DNA of 64,000 nt. Source: JACCZX01 sp963791315. Lineage in GTDB: Bacteria; Pseudomonadota; Gammaproteobacteria; Burkholderiales; Burkholderiaceae_F. The first letter of the stretch is position 1, and every line of letters starts with the position of its first letter. The notes under the pieces were generated by a model. That model had not been told where the DNA came from. It did not search any database and worked only from the letters and a program-made list of their open reading frames with translations. Below, piece after piece: positions 55,604 through 62,952 of the stretch. The translations under genes and the position numbers were made by a program. The DNA lies in contig CAWBRQ010000007.1 of the NCBI GenBank assembly GCA_963791315.1, forward strand, positions 744,001 to 808,000, in the 5' to 3' direction.

Positions 55604-58600
55604 CTATTCTCGTGCGCCGGCAGTCAGTTCGACGTTCCCGCCCGCGGCTGCGGTATTGATCGTCACCGCGCGCTCGGCACAAAAACGCTGCAGGTAGCGT
55701 GGTCCGCCTGCCTTGGGTCCTGTGCCAGACAAGCCTTCGCCGCCGAACGGCTGGCTGCCGACGACGGCGCCGATGATGTTCCGATTGACGTACAGATTGC
55801 CGACGCGTGCGCGCTGCGTCACATGCTCGACGCGCGCGTCGAGCCGCGTGTGCAAGCCCATTGTCAGTCCGTAACCGGTTGTATTGATCGCGTCGATTAC
55901 CTTGTCGAGGTCGTGCTTGTCGTAACGGATCACGTGCAGGATCGGACCGAAGTTTTCACTTTCCAGGTCACCAATCGCGTCGATCTCGTATGCGACAGGC
56001 GCGAAATAGTGACCGTTCAAACCTGCCGGCAGCGCGCACTCGTGCAAGCGCTTTCCGTGCGCGCGGAGCCAGTCGAGGTGTTGCTGCAGCAGCGAGAGCT
56101 GTTCAGCGTCGATCACCGGGCCGACATCCGTGCGCGGATCGGCCGGATCGCCGACGATCAGCTCGCGCATGGCACCGGCGATCATTGCGGTCATCGTGTC
56201 CGCCACATCGCGTTGAACGAACAGCACGCGCAGCGCCGAGCAACGTTGTCCGCAAGAGCGAAACGCGCTGCTGATTACAGCGTCGGTCACTTGCTCGGGC
56301 AGCGCACTCGAGTCGACAATCATCGCGTTCTGGCCGCCCGTTTCGGCGATCAGGACGCCGATCGGCGAGTCGCGGGCCGCAAGCGCGCGATTGATCGCAC
56401 GCGCGGTCGCCGTCGATCCGGTGAACGCGACGCCGGCGACACGCGGATCGGACGTCAAGGCCTTGCCGACCGTCTCGCCGCGACCGAGCACAAGCTGCAA
56501 CACATCGCGCGGTACGCCGGCGTCGAACATCAACTGCACAGCACGGAACGCAATCAGCGGAGTCTGCTCAGCCGGTTTCGCGACGACGCTATTGCCGGCA
56601 ACTAGCGCAGCGGCGATCTGGCCACCGAATATGGCTAATGGAAAATTCCACGGGCTGATGCACACAAACACTCCGCGTCCCGCCAGGCGCAGTTCGTTCG
56701 ACTCGCCCACCGGCCCTGGCAAAGGGTCCAAGGTCATCTGCGTGCGCCCGAGTGCAGCGTAATAGCGGCAGAAATCGATTGCCTCGCGCACCTCCATGTG
56801 GGCGTCGAGCATGGTACGACCAGCTTCGCGCACGATCAGCGCCGCAAGCTCGTCGTGTGCACCTTCCCAGGCGTCTGCAACTCGATCGACGATCGCAGCG
56901 CGGGCGTCGACACCGAGCGCATCCCAATTCCGCATCGACGCGCTTGCCGCGTCGACTGCACGGGTCGCGTCTTCGGGCGTCGATTCAACCACCGACCCCA
57001 CGGCGTCGCCGAGCCGCGCCGGATTGCGCACATCGACGCGACGCGAACCGCCCGTTAAGCCGCTGATCAAAGAGGTCGCCGAGACCGGCGGCGATCGCAT
57101 CACCGCCTCAGTCACCTTCAGCAACGAGGGCGCGTATTGCAGATCGACGCCGCGCGAATTGAAGCGCTCGGGGAAAAGCTGCCGGCCGGTGGTGAGCGCG
57201 GACGGTGGCGCGCCGGAGGCCAGATAACTGCGCGCCTGTTCATAGACATCCTTAACCAGCAGCTCGGACGGCACCGAGGTGTCAGTGATCTGGTGAACGA
57301 ACGACGAATTGGAGCCGTTTTCGAGCAGACGCCGAACCAGGTAGGCAAGCAGATCGCGAAACTCGCCCACCGGCGCATAGACGCGAACTCGCGTATCAGG
57401 CTGATCCGCAAGCAAAGCGTCGTACAGCGGATCGCCCATGCCATGCAGCCGCTGGAACTCGTAGCGCCGGACGCCGAGCTTGCCGGCAAATTCGCGCGCG
57501 AATTCGAGGATTGATGCAACCGTCAGTGCATTGTGGGTCGCAAATTGCGAATAGACCGGCGCCGGATGGCTCAACAATCGGCGCGCCACGGTCAGGAACG
57601 AAATGTCGGTTGCCCACTTGCGCGTGAAGACCGGAAAGCCGGACATGCCGAGTTCTTGTGCGCGCTTGATCTCGGCGTCCCAGTAGGCGCCTTTGACGAG
57701 CCGCACCGCGATAGGCCGACGCAGCTCTTCGCTCGCTTGCAGCAGGTAATTCACCGCGCGCAACGCACGCGGTTGATAGCTCGGCATCGCAAGCCCGAGA
57801 CCGGGCCAGTCACCCAGCGCCGATTCGCGCATCAGGCGCTCGAATATCGAGACATGCAAGACGAGCCGCTCCGACTCCTCGGCGTCAACCGCAAAGTTGA
57901 CATTGGCCGAACGCGCGAGCTCGGCCAGCTCCACCAGCCGCGGATATAACTCACGCTCGCAGCGTTCAATTTGTGCTGTCTCAAAGCGCGGATGAATCGC
58001 AGATAGCTTCACCGATATGCCATCGCGCGCCGTCCAATCGCTGCCAGCTTGCTGCTTAAGCAATGAGAGGGCATCTGCGTACGACGCGTAGGAGCGATCG
58101 GCATCGGCACGTGTGCGCGCTCCTTCGCCCAGCATGTCGAACGAATACGTCACGCGCGGATCGGGCCGGCGTTTCACGCGCGCCATCGCATCCGGCAGAT
58201 TTGTCGCGAACACGAATTGGTCGCCAAAGCGACGGATACCGTCAATCACCAGCGGACGCAGCGCACTCTTCGTCAGCCACGCGCGCAGCGATCCGCGATC
58301 GCCTCCTGCATCCTGTAGCTCGGCGTCGGCTGCAGTGTGGCCGGCAATCTTCAGCGCGGTTGCGAGCACGCGCGTGACGAAGTTGCCATCCATCCCGATA
58401 CGCGTGTCGCGAAAGTGGGCAAGCTTCTCGGCGATCAGCCACGTCTGTGTTTCTGCGTCCGGAGCGCGCAACAAGGCCTCGGCCAATCGCAGCAACGCAA
58501 TGCCTTCCGGTGTCGCAAGCGGAAACGAGTTCAGCAGGTTCTGCGCGGAAAGCAGGGCCGTATCTGCCGCTCGAACCGCGTCGACATAGCGCAGAGCACG

Positions 58601-58768
58601 TGCTCCCGAAGCGTCACGTACCCCCGCTGCCGGAATATCCGTTGCGATTGCTGTGAGTGCACGGCGCTCGTCCTCGTAGGGATCCCCCAGGTCGGGTAAT
58701 CGGCGCAACGCTTCCAGAACGCTCTGCAATATTGCTCCCGCATCGACGAACTCGATGAAATTTAGCAC
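55604..58768 (-). CDS. putA: Bifunctional proline dehydrogenase/P5C dehydrogenase PutA (minimal form)
   Basis: 1054 residues, complete and unbroken. Converts proline to glutamate. The PRODH barrel shows TYSFDMLGEGARTRADADRS, RLVKGAYWDAEIKRAQELGM and RLHGMGDPLYDALLADQPDT. The aldehyde dehydrogenase half has ISPWNFPLAIFGGQIAAALV, FTGSTATARAINRAL, LIAETGGQNAMIVD and the catalytic Cys in FRSCGQRCSALRVLFVQ. There is no N-terminal ribbon-helix-helix DNA-binding domain and no long C-terminal extension, so it is a short enzyme-only PutA without autorepression. GTG 58768 is the start. It diverges from etfB by 81 bp. P5C/semialdehyde from the 32.5–34.7 kb fusion enzyme could feed its second domain. Confidence 0.95.
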   Translation of the reverse strand: MLNFIEFVDAGAILQSVLEALRRLPDLGDPYEDERRALTAIATDIPAAGVRDASGARALRYVDAVRAADTALLSAQNLLNSFPLATPEGIALLRLAEALLRAPDAETQTWLIAEKLAHFRDTRIGMDGNFVTRVLATALKIAGHTAADAELQDAGGDRGSLRAWLTKSALRPLVIDGIRRFGDQFVFATNLPDAMARVKRRPDPRVTYSFDMLGEGARTRADADRSYASYADALSLLKQQAGSDWTARDGISVKLSAIHPRFETAQIERCERELYPRLVELAELARSANVNFAVDAEESERLVLHVSIFERLMRESALGDWPGLGLAMPSYQPRALRAVNYLLQASEELRRPIAVRLVKGAYWDAEIKRAQELGMSGFPVFTRKWATDISFLTVARRLLSHPAPVYSQFATHNALTVASILEFAREFAGKLGVRRYEFQRLHGMGDPLYDALLADQPDTRVRVYAPVGEFRDLLAYLVRRLLENGSNSSFVHQITDTSVPSELLVKDVYEQARSYLASGAPPSALTTGRQLFPERFNSRGVDLQYAPSLLKVTEAVMRSPPVSATSLISGLTGGSRRVDVRNPARLGDAVGSVVESTPEDATRAVDAASASMRNWDALGVDARAAIVDRVADAWEGAHDELAALIVREAGRTMLDAHMEVREAIDFCRYYAALGRTQMTLDPLPGPVGESNELRLAGRGVFVCISPWNFPLAIFGGQIAAALVAGNSVVAKPAEQTPLIAFRAVQLMFDAGVPRDVLQLVLGRGETVGKALTSDPRVAGVAFTGSTATARAINRALAARDSPIGVLIAETGGQNAMIVDSSALPEQVTDAVISSAFRSCGQRCSALRVLFVQRDVADTMTAMIAGAMRELIVGDPADPRTDVGPVIDAEQLSLLQQHLDWLRAHGKRLHECALPAGLNGHYFAPVAYEIDAIGDLESENFGPILHVIRYDKHDLDKVIDAINTTGYGLTMGLHTRLDARVEHVTQRARVGNLYVNRNIIGAVVGSQPFGGEGLSGTGPKAGGPRYLQRFCAERAVTINTAAAGGNVELTAGARE

Positions 58769-58849
58769 CGTGCTTCGCTTAGAGTGGCCGCAACCTCGTG
58801 CGCCTCATCGCGATTCGTATAATCACCGGCTTCACACTTCGGATCCGCG

Positions 58850-59599
58850 ATGAAAATCCTTGTTCCCGTCAAGCGAGTCGTCGACTACAACGTCAAGGTA
58901 CGTGTGAAGTCAGACAAGAGCGGTGTCGACCTGGCCAACGTCAAAATGTCGATGAATCCGTTCGATGAAATCGCTATCGAAGAAGCCGTGCGGCTGAAGG
59001 AAGCAGGCGTGGCTACCGACGTGATTGCGGTTTCGTGCGGGGTCTTGCAGTGCCAGGAAACGTTGCGCACCGCGATGGCAATTGGTGCTGACCGCGGAAT
59101 TCTGGTCGAAACGACTGTCGAACTGCAGCCGCTCGCGGTGGCCAAGCTGCTGAAGGCGATCGTCGATAAGGAAAAGCCGCAACTCATAATTGCCGGCAAG
59201 CAGGCGATCGACGACGATGCGAATCAGACGGGCCAGATGCTTGCTGCGCTGGCGGATATGCCACAGGCGACCTTTGCGTCGAAGATCACGATTGCCGATG
59301 GCCGCGCGCAGGTTACGCGCGAAGTCGACGGCGGGCTCGAAACCATTTCGGTCGCGCTGCCGGCCGTCATTACGACCGACCTGCGACTGAACGAGCCGCG
59401 CTATGTCACGCTGCCCAACATCATGAAGGCGAAGAAAAAGCCGCTGGAGATTCTGAAGCCTGAGGAGCTGGGCGTCGACGTAACGCCGAGATTGAAGACG
59501 CTGCAGGTAACCGAGCCCGCGGGTCGCAAGGCGGGTATCAAGGTTCCCGACGCAGCGACGCTGGTTGCGAAGCTGAAGACCGAAGCGAAGGTGATTTGA
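58850..59599 (+). CDS. etfB: Electron transfer flavoprotein beta subunit
   Basis: 249 residues, complete. KILVPVKRVVDYNVKVRVKS, MNPFDEIAIEEAVRLKEAGV, and the beta signature GKQAIDDDANQTGQMLAALA, with PALPAVITTDLRLNEPRYV-type text (LPAVITTDLRLNEPRYVTLP) and IMKAKKKPLEIL. Binds AMP and pairs with EtfA, passing electrons from acyl-CoA dehydrogenases to ETF:ubiquinone oxidoreductase. The stop overlaps the etfA start (TGATG). Confidence 0.96.
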   Translation: MKILVPVKRVVDYNVKVRVKSDKSGVDLANVKMSMNPFDEIAIEEAVRLKEAGVATDVIAVSCGVLQCQETLRTAMAIGADRGILVETTVELQPLAVAKLLKAIVDKEKPQLIIAGKQAIDDDANQTGQMLAALADMPQATFASKITIADGRAQVTREVDGGLETISVALPAVITTDLRLNEPRYVTLPNIMKAKKKPLEILKPEELGVDVTPRLKTLQVTEPAGRKAGIKVPDAATLVAKLKTEAKVI

Positions 59600-60532
59600 T
59601 GCCCGCTCTGGTGCTTGCCGAACATGACGGGAAAACGGTTCGCCCTGCAACTTTGAACACGGTGACTGCGGCGGCAAAAGCAGGTGGCGACGTGCACATT
59701 CTTGTAGCCGGTCACAACGCGGCCGAGTGCTGCGAACGAGGCCGCAAAAATCAGTGGCGTGTCCAAGGTTTTTCTCGCCGATGCCGCGCAATTCGCCGAC
59801 GGTCTGGCCGAACCGATTGCCGCGCAGATGGTTTCGATGGCAAGCGGCTACACGCATTTGTTCGCCGCTGCCACGGCGTACGGCAAGAACATTTTGCCGC
59901 GAGTGGCAGCCAAGCTCGACGCAGCGCAGATATCCGACATCAGCAGCGTCGAATCGGCCGATACCTTCACACGCCCGATCTACGCCGGCAACGCCATCGC
60001 AACGGTGCAGTCGAGCGATCCGATAAAGGTCGTGACCGCGCGTCCGACCAACTTTGAGCCTGCCGCGAGCGAAGGTGGCAGCGCGAAAGTCGAAACGATT
60101 GCCGCCGTAGCAACAGGCGACGCATCGCGCTTCGTCTCGCGCGACGTCGTCAAGTTGGATCGCCCGGAGTTGCAAGGCGCGAAGATCGTGATTTCCGGCG
60201 GACGCGGCATCGGCTCGGCCGAAAATTTCAAGCTGCTCGAGCCGCTGGCAGACAAGTTGAACGCCGCAATCGGCGCGTCACGTGCCGCGGTCGACGCCGG
60301 CTATGCGCCTAACGACTGGCAGGTCGGGCAGACGGGCAAGGTCGTGGCGCCGCAGTTGTATATCGCAGTCGGCATCTCGGGTGCGATTCAGCATCTGGCC
60401 GGTATGAAAGACTCGAAGGTGATCGTGGCGATCAACAAGGACCCGGAAGCGCCGATCTTTCAGATCGCGGATTACGGACTCGTTGGCGATCTGTTTGAAA
60501 TCGTTCCGCAGATTGTCAAGGAGCTTGGGTAG
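59599..60532 (+). CDS. etfA: Electron transfer flavoprotein alpha subunit, one frameshift
   Basis: About 310 residues when restored. PALVLAEHDGKTVRPATLNT then, after a change near 59722, NEAAKISGVSKVFLADAAQF. The FAD-binding end reads VISGGRGIGSAENFKLLEPL, AAIGASRAAVDAGYAPNDWQ, GQTGKVVAPQLYIAVGISGA, IQHLAGMKDSKVIVAINKDP. Standard length and the usual etfB–etfA order. The acyl-CoA dehydrogenase gene follows 4 bp later. Confidence 0.94.
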
Positions 60533-60536
60533 TTCG

Positions 60537-62336
60537 ATGAGCTACGTCGCGCCTGTCAAGGACATGCTGTTCGTGTTGCACGAACTCGCAGGTCTGAAAG
60601 AGATCCAGCAGCTGCCCGGTTGTGAGGATGCAACTGACGAGACGGTGCAAGCCGTGGTCGAAGAAAACGCGCGCTTCATGAGTGAGGTTGTGGCACCGCT
60701 CAATTGGAGCGGTGACGTTCAGCCGGCGAAGTGGAACAACGGCGTCGTCACGACCACACCTGGATTCAAGGCGGCGTTTCGTTCGTTTGTCGAAGCGGGC
60801 TGGCAGGGCGTGCAGCATCCGACGCAGTACGGCGGTCAGGACTTGCCGAAGCTCGTTGCCGCTCCGTGCATGGAAATGATGCAGGCAGCGAATCTTTCTT
60901 TCGCGCTGTGCCCGTTACTCACCGACGGTGCGATCGAAGCGTTGCTGGTGGCGGGCTCGCAGGAACAGAAAGATGCGTATCTGACGAGGCTGATCGACGG
61001 CAGCTGGACCGGGACGATGAATTTGACCGAGCCGCAAGCGGGCTCCGATTTGGCGCAGGTGCGAACCAAGGCGGTGCCGCAGGGCGACGGCACGTATCGC
61101 TTGTTCGGGCAGAAGATCTACATCACGTACGGTGAGCACGACCTCGCCGACAACATCGTGCACCTCGTACTGGCGCGCACTCCGGATGCGCCGGCCGGCG
61201 TCAAAGGCATCTCGCTCTTCATCGTTCCGAAGTTCTCGTTCGATTCCAGCGGCAAGCTTGGCAAGCGCAATGATGTCTATTGCGCTTCGATCGAGCACAA
61301 GCTCGGCATCAAGGCGAGCCCCACTTGTGTACTGATCTTCGGCGACGACAAGGGTGAGGTCGGCGCAGGTGCGATCGGAACAGTGATCGGCGAGGAAAAT
61401 CGCGGGCTCGAGTACATGTTCATCATGATGAACGCGGCCCGCTTCCAGGTCGGCATGCAGGGCATCGCGATATCGGACCGTGCTTATCAGAAGGCCGTCG
61501 AGCACGCGAAAGAACGCGTTCAAAGCCGCGCGGTAGAGGGCTCGAGCGGCCCGGTGTCGATCATTCACCATCCCGACGTGCGGCGCATGCTGATGTTCAT
61601 GCGCTCGAATACCGAAGCGGCGCGTGCTGTCGCCTATGTGGCCGCGGGATACAACGACGTCGCACATCATCATCCGAGTCCCGCGCGCCGCGCCGCTGCG
61701 ATGGCCGCTTATGAATATCTGGTGCCGATCGTGAAAGGGTGGTCGACCGAGATGTCGATCGACGTCACGTCGACCGGCGTGCAGGTCCACGGCGGCATGG
61801 GCTTCATTGAGGAAACCGGCGCCGCGCAGTATTACCGCGACGCCCGCATCCTGACGATTTACGAAGGCACGACCGCCATCCAGGCGAACGATCTGGTCGG
61901 CCGCAAGACCGCGCGAGACGGTGGCAAGACCGCGCGGACGTTCATCGAGCAGATGCGAGCGACCGCTGCCGAAGCGCGCGCGGGCGGATCCGAGCTGCAG
62001 GCTATCGGAGCGCGGCTCGCGTCGGCAGTCGATTCGTACGAATCGGTGGTCGACTACGTCGTCAATGAATACAAGAGCGACATTCGCGGTGTGTTCGCGG
62101 GATCGGTACCCTACGTGAAACTCGCGGGGATCATGCACGGGGGTTGGCAGATGACACGCGCGGCGCTCGCGGCCGCCCGTCGGATCGAACAGGGCAGCGA
62201 TGTCGAATTTTGCCGCGCGAAGATTGCAACGGCACGGTTCTTTGCCGATCACATGCTGGTGACAGTGCCGTCGATCGCCGAGAGCATTGTCGGCGGTAGC
62301 GTCGGCACGCTTGCCCTCGCTGAAGAGCAGTTCTAA
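60537..62336 (+). CDS. Acyl-CoA dehydrogenase, long DmdC/FadE-like type
   Basis: 599 residues, complete from ATG 60537. Flavin dehydrogenase text: GWQGVQHPTQYGGQDLPKLV, TMNLTEPQAGSDLAQVRTKA, QKIYITYGEHDLADNIVHLV, FIMMNAARFQVGMQGIAISD, GGMGFIEETGAAQYYRDARI and LTIYEGTTAIQANDLVGRKT. The length of about 600 rather than 380 residues, with a helical C-terminal extension, fits the group including 3-methylmercaptopropionyl-CoA dehydrogenase. Catalytic base is likely in the YEGTT region. Co-transcribed with etfBA, its electron acceptor. The AMP ligase at 28.9 kb has a DmdB-like look, but a DMSP pathway is not shown. Confidence 0.92.
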   Translation: MSYVAPVKDMLFVLHELAGLKEIQQLPGCEDATDETVQAVVEENARFMSEVVAPLNWSGDVQPAKWNNGVVTTTPGFKAAFRSFVEAGWQGVQHPTQYGGQDLPKLVAAPCMEMMQAANLSFALCPLLTDGAIEALLVAGSQEQKDAYLTRLIDGSWTGTMNLTEPQAGSDLAQVRTKAVPQGDGTYRLFGQKIYITYGEHDLADNIVHLVLARTPDAPAGVKGISLFIVPKFSFDSSGKLGKRNDVYCASIEHKLGIKASPTCVLIFGDDKGEVGAGAIGTVIGEENRGLEYMFIMMNAARFQVGMQGIAISDRAYQKAVEHAKERVQSRAVEGSSGPVSIIHHPDVRRMLMFMRSNTEAARAVAYVAAGYNDVAHHHPSPARRAAAMAAYEYLVPIVKGWSTEMSIDVTSTGVQVHGGMGFIEETGAAQYYRDARILTIYEGTTAIQANDLVGRKTARDGGKTARTFIEQMRATAAEARAGGSELQAIGARLASAVDSYESVVDYVVNEYKSDIRGVFAGSVPYVKLAGIMHGGWQMTRAALAAARRIEQGSDVEFCRAKIATARFFADHMLVTVPSIAESIVGGSVGTLALAEEQF

Positions 62337-62349
62337 GCCGGTCGAATCT

Positions 62350-62385
62350 CATAGTCAATTACTATGATGTCTGTAGTAATAATTG
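62350..62385. promoter_or_regulatory. AT-rich inverted repeats upstream of rubrerythrin
   Basis: CATAGT-caatt-ACTATG (62350–62366) is a perfect 6-bp palindrome. It overlaps a longer imperfect dyad CAATTACTA…TAGTAATAATTG (62356–62385). It is strongly AT-rich against a GC-rich background and lies about 100–135 bp before the rubrerythrin ATG, so it is a candidate operator for an oxidative-stress or metal regulator. The regulator is not identified. Confidence 0.5.
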
Positions 62386-62486
62386 ATTTGTTCAATGCCA
62401 CATTGCGCGCGTAGATTGGCCCGGACGGTTGCGGCACCTTATGGACGCACGCGTCATCGTCGTAAAAGTGAATCGAGGAGACTTGT

Positions 62487-62906
62487 ATGCAGCTCAAAGG
62501 CTCAAAAACCGAACAGAATTTGCGCGACGCGTTTGCAGGTGAGTCGCAAGCGAATCGCCGCTACTTGTATTTCGCAGCGAAGGCAGACGTCGAGGGTTAC
62601 AACGATGTCGCCGCGGTGTTTCGCTCAACTGCAGAAGGCGAAACGGGCCACGCGCATGGTCATCTGGAGTACTTGGAAGCCGTTGGCGATCCGGCAACCG
62701 GCCTACCGATCGGTCCGACCAAGTCCAATCTGAAAGCCGCCATTGCCGGTGAGACGCACGAATACACCGATATGTATCCGGGCATGAGCAAATCGGCGCG
62801 CGATGAGGGCTTCGAAGAGATCGCAGACTGGTTCGAGACGCTGGCCAAGGCCGAGCGCTCGCACGCGAACAAATTTCAGAAGACGCTAGACACAATCGTT
62901 GATTAG
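62487..62906 (+). CDS. Rubrerythrin-type diiron protein without rubredoxin domain
   Basis: 139 residues. LRDAFAGESQANRRYLYFAA, FRSTAEGETGHAHGHLEYLE, AAIAGETHEYTDMYPGMSKS and WFETLAKAERSHANKFQKTL provide the paired E/ExxH diiron ligands of the four-helix bundle. The C-terminal Cys4 rubredoxin module of classical rubrerythrin is absent, so electrons must come from a separate donor. Peroxide reductase role in the family. An AGGAG box lies about 9 bases before ATG 62487. The Fe–S oxidoreductase gene follows, a common pairing. Confidence 0.92.
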   Translation: MQLKGSKTEQNLRDAFAGESQANRRYLYFAAKADVEGYNDVAAVFRSTAEGETGHAHGHLEYLEAVGDPATGLPIGPTKSNLKAAIAGETHEYTDMYPGMSKSARDEGFEEIADWFETLAKAERSHANKFQKTLDTIVD

Positions 62907-62923
62907 GTTAGGTTAGACCACCG

Positions 62924-62949
62924 GCCCCTGCGGGTCCGGCGACAGGGGC
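62924..62949 (+). promoter_or_regulatory. Stem-loop covering the ribosome site of the Fe–S protein gene
   Basis: GCCCCTG-(12 nt)-CAGGGGC is a perfect 7-bp inverted repeat. Its right arm contains AGGGG, the only Shine–Dalgarno-like stretch before GTG 62953. Folding in mRNA would mask it, which could attenuate translation relative to rubrerythrin. No T run follows. Confidence 0.45.
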
Positions 62950-62952
62950 TCT

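Noticed and set aside
58910..60175. 421-codon minus-strand frame across etfB/etfA
   Set aside because: A mirror of the etf genes caused by high GC at codon position 3; composition is Arg/His-rich and no motif is present.
60915..62252. 445-codon minus-strand frame opposite the acyl-CoA dehydrogenase
   Set aside because: Antisense shadow of an intact, strongly conserved gene.
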